This document shows, piece by piece, positions 25,752-32,499 of a stretch of 38,372 nt of DNA. The stretch is from CAZJCK01 sp964544635 (lineage in GTDB: Bacteria > Zixibacteria > MSB-5A5 > GN15 > FEB-12). The position numbers and the translations under genes are program-made. The first letter of the stretch is position 1. The number at the start of each line of letters is the position of its first letter. Where the stretch lies: the NCBI GenBank assembly GCA_964544635.1, contig CAZJCK010000030.1, positions 1 to 38,372 of the forward strand, written 5' to 3'. The notes beneath the pieces are model-generated. The model had not been told where the DNA came from, searched no databases, and saw only the letters and a program-made list of their open reading frames with translations.

Positions 25752-27028
25752 TCAACACCACTGATGCCTCAACCCGCGAGATGACTTCGCGACAGAAACT
25801 CTGGGACGTCGACGATTACCGTCAGTTCACCGGCAACGAGGCCATTGACCGCATCCTGGAGAAAGCGGAACCGCTGCGTGATATCCATGTTGCCCATGTC
25901 AATGCCACTTACTACGGCGGCGGCGTTGCCTCCCTGCTGTCGTCGTTCTCGCTGTTGCTCAACAGTGTCGGTATCAAGACCGGCTGGCGTGTTATCCAGG
26001 GTTCGCCCGACTTCTTCTCGGTAACCAAAAAGATGCACAACGCCCTGCAGGGCGGTGACATAAACCTGACCGACCAGAAAAAGGAAATCTACGAGAATGT
26101 CATCTACGAAAATGCCATCCGCAATCATCTCGATCACGACGTTGTCATCATACATGATCCGCAACCACTGCCGCTTATCAACCACTACCGTCGTCGCAGC
26201 CCCTGGATCTGGGTCTGCCATGTTGACCTGACACAACCTCATAGCGAACTCTGGAACTACCTGCGCGATCATATCGAAAAGTATGATGCCGTCGTCATGT
26301 CGCTCGAGGACTACAAGCAGGACCTGGTCACGCCGCAGATGTTCATTCGCCCTGCCATCGATCCATTCAGCATCACCAACAAGGAGTTGTCTGATGAGGA
26401 AATCGACGAACGCCTGGACCACTACGACATCCCGACCGACCTGCCAATCGTGACCCAGATCTCGAGGTTCGACAAATGGAAAGATCCGGCCGGGGTAATC
26501 GAGGCATTCAAGAAGGCGCGCAAGGAAGTCGACAGCACTCTCGTCCTGCTGGGTAATATCGCCACCGACGACCCGGAAGGCGACGAGGTCTATCAGCAGC
26601 TTCGCGATCAGTGTGAAGACCGGATTATCATTATGAGTCAGCAGGATACGGCGCTGGTCAACGCCCTGCAGCGAAAGGCGGCCGTCGTCGTCCAGAAATC
26701 GATACGGGAAGGTTTTGGCCTGACTGTCGCCGAAGCAATGTGGAAGGGTGCCCCGGTGATCGGTGGTAACGTTGGCGGTATCAAGTACCAGATCGAAGAC
26801 GGCGAGAGCGGCTATTTGGTCTCTTCCGTCGATGAAACCGCCGAACGCATGGTGACACTGATGAAAGACGAAAAGCTCCGTCACGAAATGGGGCAAAAAG
26901 CGCACCGGACAATTGCCGACAGATACCTGCTGACTCGATATCTGGAACAGTACCTCGATCTCATCCATTCTATAGAAACGAGTTTCAAGGTACGCGTATC
27001 TGACGGGGAACTGTTACCGAAGGGATAA
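25748..27028 (+). CDS. treT: GT4 glycosyltransferase of the trehalose synthase (TreT) type
   Basis: 426 residues from ATG 25748, with AGGAGG 6-7 bases upstream; the start overlaps the pfkB stop. TreT makes trehalose from an NDP-glucose and glucose. The Rossmann N-domain includes VNATYYGGGVASLLSS, the central part includes WVCHVDLTQPH and VMSLEDYKQDL, and the C-domain carries REGFGLTVAEAMWKGAPVIG (E-x7-E) and NVGGIKYQIEDGESGYLV. These are characteristic of TreT/GT4 trehalose synthases. A neighbouring activity in the same family (for example glucosylglycerate synthesis) remains possible. The placement after pfkB and apgM links it to hexose phosphate metabolism. Confidence 0.82.
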   Translation: MINTTDASTREMTSRQKLWDVDDYRQFTGNEAIDRILEKAEPLRDIHVAHVNATYYGGGVASLLSSFSLLLNSVGIKTGWRVIQGSPDFFSVTKKMHNALQGGDINLTDQKKEIYENVIYENAIRNHLDHDVVIIHDPQPLPLINHYRRRSPWIWVCHVDLTQPHSELWNYLRDHIEKYDAVVMSLEDYKQDLVTPQMFIRPAIDPFSITNKELSDEEIDERLDHYDIPTDLPIVTQISRFDKWKDPAGVIEAFKKARKEVDSTLVLLGNIATDDPEGDEVYQQLRDQCEDRIIIMSQQDTALVNALQRKAAVVVQKSIREGFGLTVAEAMWKGAPVIGGNVGGIKYQIEDGESGYLVSSVDETAERMVTLMKDEKLRHEMGQKAHRTIADRYLLTRYLEQYLDLIHSIETSFKVRVSDGELLPKG

Positions 27029-27032
27029 TCCG

Positions 27033-27335
27033 ATGGCTGATGACTTTAGCTCACGCATAGCACAACACTTGGAAGACTGGCAAAAAGCGATTGAAGAAAT
27101 CGAGGAGCAGGCGCAGTCGGTCGACACGTTCGACAAGCTCGAACTGCTGGCTCGTGCCGAACGGCTGCGCACGAAGAGCCGGGAAATCGAGCGCAACCTC
27201 GAGTTGCTCGAAGAAGTTGACGAGGACGGCAGGGTCGACGAAATCCGGAAGGAAATAGAGAACATTGAACAGGAAGTCGGCAAGATGCTTGCCGAAGCCC
27301 GGGACGAGACTCGCAAACGAATCGGCGGCGACTGA
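27033..27335 (+). CDS. Short coiled-coil protein, unknown
   Basis: 100 residues, almost wholly charged helix with heptads (FDKLELLARAERLRTKSREI, then DEIRKEIENIEQEVGKMLAE). No signal peptide or membrane segment. It starts 4 bases after treT and so belongs to the same transcript. No family recognised; it may act as a cytoplasmic scaffold or nucleic-acid-independent stress protein. Confidence 0.7.
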   Translation: MADDFSSRIAQHLEDWQKAIEEIEEQAQSVDTFDKLELLARAERLRTKSREIERNLELLEEVDEDGRVDEIRKEIENIEQEVGKMLAEARDETRKRIGGD

Positions 27336-27445
27336 TCGACTCACCTGCGTGTGATGCATCTTCACACTTCTCGCATTCCGCACCGCAAGCTCTTGTAAAA
27401 ACCTGCCCTCCAGGGCGCCCGTACCTGCTGCGCCCGGCACGCTTC

Positions 27446-27473
27446 TTGTTGTCTATTATGGATGTAACATAAT
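27446..27473 (+). promoter_or_regulatory. Candidate internal promoter before the second coiled-coil gene
   Basis: TTGTTG (27446-27451), a 16-base spacer and CATAAT (27468-27473) lie 20 bases before the GTG start at 27494. The 158-base spacer is the longest within the stress-like run, so a second transcription unit may begin here. Confidence 0.4.
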
Positions 27474-27493
27474 CTCTACGAAGGAGTGTGATC

Positions 27494-27778
27494 GTGACTG
27501 ACAAACAAACCTATATTGACAAGCGACAGGCACAACTTGACGAATGGCAGGCTAAGATTGACATGCTGAAGGCCAGGGCAAAAAAGGCCACGGCCGACAC
27601 CAGGTTGGAACTGGAAGATTCCATCAAGCAGATCGAAGCCGCCCGTGAGGCCGCTGAACAGAAGATCAGCGAAGTGCAGCAGTCTGGTGACTCGACGTGG
27701 GAGAATGTCAAATCCGATGTCGAAGCGGCCGTCAATAACCTCAAACAGGCAATGGGACGTCTGACCGGCAGTAAGTAG
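27494..27778 (+). CDS. Short coiled-coil protein related to stress-response helices
   Basis: 94 residues from GTG 27494, which is 7 bases after AAGGAG; GTG 27488 is too close to it. The sequence is a continuous amphipathic helix (YIDKRQAQLDEWQAKIDMLK, then ELEDSIKQIEAAREAAEQKI) with a short break near DSTWENVKSDVEAAVNNLKQ. It resembles small coiled-coil proteins commonly found beside stress and envelope genes, but no function is known. It shares the helical character of the preceding gene without clear sequence identity. Confidence 0.75.
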   Translation: MTDKQTYIDKRQAQLDEWQAKIDMLKARAKKATADTRLELEDSIKQIEAAREAAEQKISEVQQSGDSTWENVKSDVEAAVNNLKQAMGRLTGSK

Positions 27779-27819
27779 CTCCGGCGCCGTTCTGTGAGTC
27801 ACTGGAGGTAAAACGCACC

Positions 27820-28563
27820 ATGCTACGCACGTTATCCAGTCTCTATAGATATACACTGTGGACTCGGGAGGGTGAGCTTGGCGATATCGCTGATATCTAC
27901 TTCGAAGACGACACCTGGGTTATTCGCTATCTCGTTGTTGACCTCAACCGCTGGTTGACCGGGCGCAAGGTACTGATACCACCGTCCATCGCCGACCGAC
28001 CGAAGGACGAAGCCGGCCAGATACCGGTGGCGATGACCCGGGAATCAGTCCGGACCTCGCCCGATTTCTCCTCCGAAGAACCGGTCAGTCGTCAACTCGA
28101 AGATCAACTGCACTCGTTCTTCGGCTGGCAGCCATACTGGTCGGGTGAGACGGAAGGCGGCGTGGTGTCACCCCGGATGCCCGAAGGTGACGAGATGACC
28201 GGCGATCGCCAGGCCGATTCGGTTCCGGGCGACGCCCCTCGAGGTGATCCCCACCTGCGCTCGGCGCGCGACATCTCCGGCTACAAGGTCCAGGCTGTAC
28301 GCCAGCCGGTTGGCACCCTGACCGATTTGTTGATCGATGACGAGTCATGGATGGTTCGCTATCTGGTGATCGACGTCGGCCGGCCCGACACGACCCGCCA
28401 GGTTGTCGTCGCCGCCGATACTGTAGAAACCGTCGACTGGCGGCAATTCGCCGTCTATCTCGAACTTGAACGTGAAAGTGTCGAGCGGGCGCCCGCTTTC
28501 GAGACTGCACCGGTCTTGCCGGAAGACCTCGAGCGCCAGTTGGAACGCCACTTTCATTCATGA
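27820..28563 (+). CDS. Double PRC-barrel domain protein
   Basis: 247 residues. The first PRC-barrel is at about 8-75 (WTREGELGDIADIYFEDDTW, VIRYLVVDLNRWLTGRKVLI). The second is at about 155-225 (DISGYKVQAVRQPVGTLTDL, MVRYLVIDVGRPDTTRQVVV). A polar linker of about 60 residues separates them. PRC-barrels occur in photosynthetic reaction centre subunit H and RimM, and stand-alone forms are linked to stress and RNA processing. Short motifs LEDQLHSFFG and LERQLERHFHS end each half, which suggests an internal duplication. It has GGAGG 8 bases before ATG. It follows the coiled-coil gene by 41 bases. Confidence 0.88.
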   Translation: MLRTLSSLYRYTLWTREGELGDIADIYFEDDTWVIRYLVVDLNRWLTGRKVLIPPSIADRPKDEAGQIPVAMTRESVRTSPDFSSEEPVSRQLEDQLHSFFGWQPYWSGETEGGVVSPRMPEGDEMTGDRQADSVPGDAPRGDPHLRSARDISGYKVQAVRQPVGTLTDLLIDDESWMVRYLVIDVGRPDTTRQVVVAADTVETVDWRQFAVYLELERESVERAPAFETAPVLPEDLERQLERHFHS

Positions 28564-28587
28564 TCCTCAATCAAGGAGGAGTCACAT

Positions 28588-29154
28588 ATGGAAAAACCTC
28601 TGCAGATAGCCTATCGCGATATAGAAAAAACCGAGGCCCTTGAATCGCTGATCCGCGAGAAGATAGCCAAGCTGGAAAAGCTGCATGACAGGATCACCAG
28701 TTGCCATGTCGCCGTCGAGCGACCGCAACGTCACCAGGATAGCGGCAGCCCCTACCGGGTGCGCATCGACGTTCGCGTGCCGCCGGGGCACGAGCTGATT
28801 GCCCGCCACGAACCGGGCCAGGGGGAGATGCATGACTCTCTCGAGTTGATCATTCGGGACACCTTCGAATCCGTTTGGCGCCAACTCAGGAAAGTAAAAG
28901 AGAAACAGCAGGGCGATACCAAGAAACATCCCGATCAGCAGGCCGTAGCCGTGGTCGAGGAGATCTTTCCGGACGAAGATTATGGTTTCCTGCGCACGGT
29001 CGAGGGACGCCGTATCTACTTCCATCGCAACAGCGTCCTGCAAAACGACTTTGACCGCCTGCGCGAGGGTACCGGGGTCAGCATTGCGGTCGAGATGGGC
29101 GACGACGGCCCGCAGGCCAGCACCGTCCACATCGTCGATCAACCCTCAGAATAG
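28588..29154 (+). CDS. Ribosome hibernation factor (HPF/RaiA) fused to a cold-shock-like domain
   Basis: 188 residues. The first 100 form an HPF/RaiA-like S30AE domain (MEKPLQIAYRDIEKTEALES, HDRITSCHVAVERP), which binds the 30S subunit and stalls translation. A linker rich in Lys/Gln follows. Residues about 120-185 form an OB/cold-shock-like module with the RNA-binding-like DYGFLRTVEGRRIYFHRNSV, so RNA contact is likely. The long-HPF dimerisation tail is replaced by this domain. The start follows AAGGAG by 8 bases. It closes the plus-strand run and is followed by a strong terminator. The fusion type is known in other bacteria but uncommon. Confidence 0.88.
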   Translation: MEKPLQIAYRDIEKTEALESLIREKIAKLEKLHDRITSCHVAVERPQRHQDSGSPYRVRIDVRVPPGHELIARHEPGQGEMHDSLELIIRDTFESVWRQLRKVKEKQQGDTKKHPDQQAVAVVEEIFPDEDYGFLRTVEGRRIYFHRNSVLQNDFDRLREGTGVSIAVEMGDDGPQASTVHIVDQPSE

Positions 29155-29188
29155 CCGGCATCGAGAGCTTACAGCAAAGATGCCCCAG

Positions 29189-29228
29189 CGGCCGTTGCCG
29201 ATCTCGATCGGCGACGGCCGTCCTGTTT
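29189..29228 (+). terminator. Terminator of the stress-like gene run
   Basis: A 14-bp stem (29189-29202 with 29207-29220, one G-U pair) with a CTCG loop is followed by TCCTGTTT. It ends transcription after the HPF fusion gene. Confidence 0.75.
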
Positions 29229-29241
29229 GGAAAAGAAAAAA

Positions 29242-29315
29242 TCGGGGTGAGAGGATTTGAACCTCCGACATCTTGCTCCCAAAGCAAGCGCGCTACCTGG
29301 CTGCGCTACACCCCG
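29242..29315 (-). tRNA. tRNA-Pro(UGG)
   Basis: On the minus strand the acceptor strand CGGGGTG (29315-29309) pairs with CACCCCG at the end. The D arm contains GCGC and AGGTA, the anticodon stem is CTTGC/GCAAG around loop TTTGGGA (anticodon TGG), and the T arm contains GGTTCAAATCC. The 3' CCA is not encoded. It faces the neighbouring plus-strand genes. Confidence 0.95.
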
Positions 29316-29477
29316 AACGAAGCGGTCGATCAACCGCCGCCGCTATATACCCACCCCGAACGCCGGTGTCAAGGCAGCACCGCAACTCCTGAGCGGCTGC
29401 CGTGTACAAACCACCAATGCAGTTGTTAACCGAAACCATGCTTGCCGCCCGGCGGTTTCTTATTACATTACCAGACG

Positions 29478-30518
29478 ATGAAAAAAGAGAACCTTTTCGG
29501 CTATACCACCGACCAGCTTGAACAGGCGGTGATCGACCTCGAGGAAAAACCCTTCCGCGGACGTCAGCTGTTCCGCTGGCTCTACCATATCCGGCAGGAC
29601 GATTTCGGTCACATGACCAACCTGTCCCAGACCCTGCGCGAGCGCCTGGCCGAGCGTTACGAGATCCGGGGCCTGACGCTGACCAAGCGGAGCGAGTCGA
29701 TCGATGGCACCATCAAGTACCTCTTTTCGCTCCCCGATGCCAGTCCCGTCGAGTCCGTCCTGATACCCGACGGCGACCGCCGCACCCTCTGTATTTCCTC
29801 CCAGTCGGGCTGTGCCCTGGCCTGCCAATTCTGCGCTACCGGTACGCTCGGTCTGTTGCGCGACCTGACAGTCGGTGAGATCGTCGGACAGCTTACCCAC
29901 GTCCGAGAAGAGCGGGGCGAAGACGCCTTCACCAGTGTCGTCTTCATGGGCATGGGTGAACCACTCAACAACTTTCGAACTGTCCTCAGTGCTATCGATA
30001 TTATGACGTCGCCCGACGGTCTTGCCATGAGCCCGAAGCGTATCACCATCTCTACCTCCGGCATCACCCCCAAAATACGCAGGCTGGCCGATCTCGAGAT
30101 CAAGACCGGCTTTGCCCTGTCGCTGCATGCCGCCACCCAGCAAAAAAGGCAGCGCATCATGCCGGTCGCCGAGACATTCGCCCTCGACAAACTGATGGAC
30201 GCGGTTCGCTACTATGTCCAGAAGACCGGGCAGCGGATTACCTTTGAGTATATCGTATTTGACGACTTCAACGACACGCCCGAGGATGCCCGGCAGTTGG
30301 TGCGCCTTCTGCACGGAATTCCGTGTAATGTCAACCTGCTGGCCTACAATCCGGTCGCGGGGTTCGACCATCGTCGACCCAAACCCCATAAGGTTGATGG
30401 CTTTGCACAGCTGTTGGTCGGAAAAATTCCCGCCGTGACCGTTCGACAGAGCCGGGGGCTCGATATCGACGCCGCCTGCGGTCAACTGGCAGCCAAAGAA
30501 CTGAAAGGAAACAACTGA
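29478..30518 (+). CDS. rlmN: Dual-specificity 23S rRNA/tRNA adenine-C2 methyltransferase
   Basis: 346 residues from ATG 29478. It is a radical-SAM enzyme that methylates A2503 of 23S rRNA and A37 of some tRNAs. The cluster cysteines are C112, C116 and C119 (SGCALACQFCATG). The methyl-carrying cysteine near the end is C334 (GLDIDAACGQL). RlmN-typical ELKGNN and FMGMGEPL are present. The ribosome binding site is weak. Its stop overlaps the next gene start (TGATG at 30515-30520), an unusual coupling of rRNA modification to a secreted protein. Confidence 0.95.
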   Translation: MKKENLFGYTTDQLEQAVIDLEEKPFRGRQLFRWLYHIRQDDFGHMTNLSQTLRERLAERYEIRGLTLTKRSESIDGTIKYLFSLPDASPVESVLIPDGDRRTLCISSQSGCALACQFCATGTLGLLRDLTVGEIVGQLTHVREERGEDAFTSVVFMGMGEPLNNFRTVLSAIDIMTSPDGLAMSPKRITISTSGITPKIRRLADLEIKTGFALSLHAATQQKRQRIMPVAETFALDKLMDAVRYYVQKTGQRITFEYIVFDDFNDTPEDARQLVRLLHGIPCNVNLLAYNPVAGFDHRRPKPHKVDGFAQLLVGKIPAVTVRQSRGLDIDAACGQLAAKELKGNN

Positions 30519-31924
30519 TGAAATTCGCAGTGCGCTTGATGGTTATGCTCGGTCTCGTCGCCATGACAGTACTGTCGGTACAGGCGGCTGACCTGCTCGT
30601 GGTCGGCGATATAACAGTGCCCACCCTCAACTGGGGCGACCAGCAGGCCGCCGTCGAGATTACCAATCCCAGCGGCTATGTGCGCTACGTTGTCGCGGAA
30701 ACTGAGGTGCAGTTCGTTGGCGAAGGGCTCAATCCCAACCGGCGGGTGCGCTCGGTAGGCGTCATCTTCCCCGAGGAATCTCGCACCCTTACGCCGCGCA
30801 TTGCCATCCCGGGCAACTATGGCTCGCTGACCGCCACCGTCCGGCTGTTCGATGTCGTCGATACCCTCGACAACGTCCTCCCCAACATGCTCTTCTTCGA
30901 CACAACCCTAAAACTGAACTTCGCGGCGCCCGAATCGGTACAACCCTACCTCGAACACCAGATCAGCATGCCGCCCCGCGTCAATGTGCACCCCAACTTC
31001 GACAACGACTTCAGCCGCCTGTTTCCGCTGTTCTTGAGCCAGGGGATGACGGTCGACCGGGTCGAAGAGATTACCGGCGGCGATTCCGCTTATATTTCCG
31101 AGGTCATCGACGGTTTTGAACGGAAGCGGTACCTGAAGCGGACGGAAGGTGGCGGCATCGAGCTGACCTTTCCGTTCATTTCAATCAACGAGGCAACCGC
31201 CGAGGCGGCGATTGCTTCGCGCCTGGTCGATTCGCTGGTCGCGATGTACACCGTCACCCTGCCGCGCATGACGGCAATGCGGGATTCCATGGCCGCCGCC
31301 GGCGCCATTTCATCAGATACCGTCGACTTTCTCAACGCCGCCACGCCGCTGTTCAAACCGTACCCGCTGATCGGCATGTTCTCGCTCTGGTCGAGCCTCG
31401 GACGCGCTTTTGTCACCCGGGCAGCGCCCCTGCACGTGTTCGACGCAACCGACTTCTGCAACGCCTACATACCGTTCTATATGTATGCCGTCCAGGGACC
31501 GGACAGCCTCAACGGCCACCACTTTTATGGGATCGACGTGAAGAGCTACCCCCAGTACTACTGGGGCGACCGCCTTCCCATCCTCGAATGCGACCCCGAG
31601 TATATCCGCAAAGGGATGATGGGTCAGCGCGTCAACTGGCGCTTTGCCGACGAGTTTGCGCCAACCGTGTATGTCACGGATTCCGCCCTGATCAATGCCG
31701 CCTTGAAATATCTCGAAAAGGATACCGACAGCCTGCTCGACCGTACCTACTACGAGCTGCTCGACACTGCCGGCGCCTACGGCCACCCAACCGTCAGCTT
31801 CGGCCACCGTTACTGGTTCTGGAACCTGGTCGCGACCGAGACGCTTGAACGCCTCGTCGCGTCAGGCGTTGTCAATCGTGAAGGTAACGGTCAGTATCGA
31901 TTCGACCAGTCAAGCAGATTTTAG
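30518..31924 (+). CDS. Secreted protein of unknown function
   Basis: 468 residues with a signal peptide (MKFAVRLMVMLGLVAMTVLS, cleavage near AQAA at 23-24). The first 120 residues are beta-rich (Ig-like; VEITNPSGYVRYVVAETEVQ). The middle has a helical segment resembling a winged helix (MTVDRVEEITGGDSAYISEV, then RKRYLKRTEGGGIEL), odd for an exported protein. The rest is mixed, with aromatic patches (SYPQYYWGDRLP). No catalytic signature is seen. It follows rlmN with overlap and precedes a lipoprotein gene by 16 bases. Confidence 0.7.
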   Translation: MKFAVRLMVMLGLVAMTVLSVQAADLLVVGDITVPTLNWGDQQAAVEITNPSGYVRYVVAETEVQFVGEGLNPNRRVRSVGVIFPEESRTLTPRIAIPGNYGSLTATVRLFDVVDTLDNVLPNMLFFDTTLKLNFAAPESVQPYLEHQISMPPRVNVHPNFDNDFSRLFPLFLSQGMTVDRVEEITGGDSAYISEVIDGFERKRYLKRTEGGGIELTFPFISINEATAEAAIASRLVDSLVAMYTVTLPRMTAMRDSMAAAGAISSDTVDFLNAATPLFKPYPLIGMFSLWSSLGRAFVTRAAPLHVFDATDFCNAYIPFYMYAVQGPDSLNGHHFYGIDVKSYPQYYWGDRLPILECDPEYIRKGMMGQRVNWRFADEFAPTVYVTDSALINAALKYLEKDTDSLLDRTYYELLDTAGAYGHPTVSFGHRYWFWNLVATETLERLVASGVVNREGNGQYRFDQSSRF

Positions 31925-31940
31925 AGGAGTCAATATCGTC

Positions 31941-32411
31941 ATGTCCATAACCAGGCAAACTGTACTTACGTTCGTACTTGGGACGGCCCTTGTCGCTGCC
32001 ATCATCTCGTGCGGTGGTGAAGAAGAACCACCGTCACGCGATGTCTTCCCGATCATCAAGGATCAACTGTTCACCCTGCAGAAAGCGGTGAAGGAACGCG
32101 ACCTTTCGACTATCGACTCGCTCCTGACCTCTAAGGCCGTCGAGAAGGGCATGGATGCCGACTCGTTGATCGAATTCGTGTACGGTGTCGACAATGACTT
32201 TCCGTTTGAACGGTTCGGCGATTACGACATCATCCACACCGACCGCATCGCCCAGGTGATATGCTATATCATGGACAGCGCCGCCGACAGCACCCGCCCG
32301 ATGCGCTTTCTTTTCGAGCCGAGGGGAAATGGTAAATGGCAGATTCGATCGTTCGAAAGCTGGATGCCGGTACTTGACGAATTCAACGACACCCTCGGCG
32401 ATTCACGCTAA
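31941..32411 (+). CDS. Small lipoprotein
   Basis: 156 residues from ATG 31941, with GAGGAG about 12 bases upstream. A lipobox ends at IISC near residue 23. The mature part resembles a SnoaL/NTF2-like or DUF4878-like fold (helix-rich start DQLFTLQKAVKERDLSTIDS, then strands RPMRFLFEPRGNGKWQIRSF), which suggests a small binding cone. Function unknown. Its longer in-frame extension overlaps the previous gene and is unlikely. Confidence 0.7.
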   Translation: MSITRQTVLTFVLGTALVAAIISCGGEEEPPSRDVFPIIKDQLFTLQKAVKERDLSTIDSLLTSKAVEKGMDADSLIEFVYGVDNDFPFERFGDYDIIHTDRIAQVICYIMDSAADSTRPMRFLFEPRGNGKWQIRSFESWMPVLDEFNDTLGDSR

Positions 32412-32432
32412 CGAGTTTTTCACAGTACAGAT

Positions 32433-32468
32433 AAAAAACGGGCCGGTCACCATCTGGTGGCCGGCCCG
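32433..32468 (-). terminator. Intrinsic terminator for the CtpA gene
   Basis: A 13-bp GC-rich stem (32439-32451 with 32456-32468, one mismatch, loop ATCT) is followed on the minus strand by TTTTTT (the A run 32433-32438 on the plus strand). It may also act on the lipoprotein gene of the opposite strand. Confidence 0.85.
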
Positions 32469-32499
32469 CTTGCTGCTTGTCGATGCTACTAATCGCTAA

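Noticed and set aside
25769..26968. 399-residue minus-strand frame opposite treT
   Set aside because: Shadow of the GT4 gene; codon bias and motifs favour the plus strand.
27380..27440. GGGCGC/GCGCCC hairpin in the spacer before the second coiled-coil gene
   Set aside because: Only 6 bp with a long loop and no T run; too weak to call a terminator.
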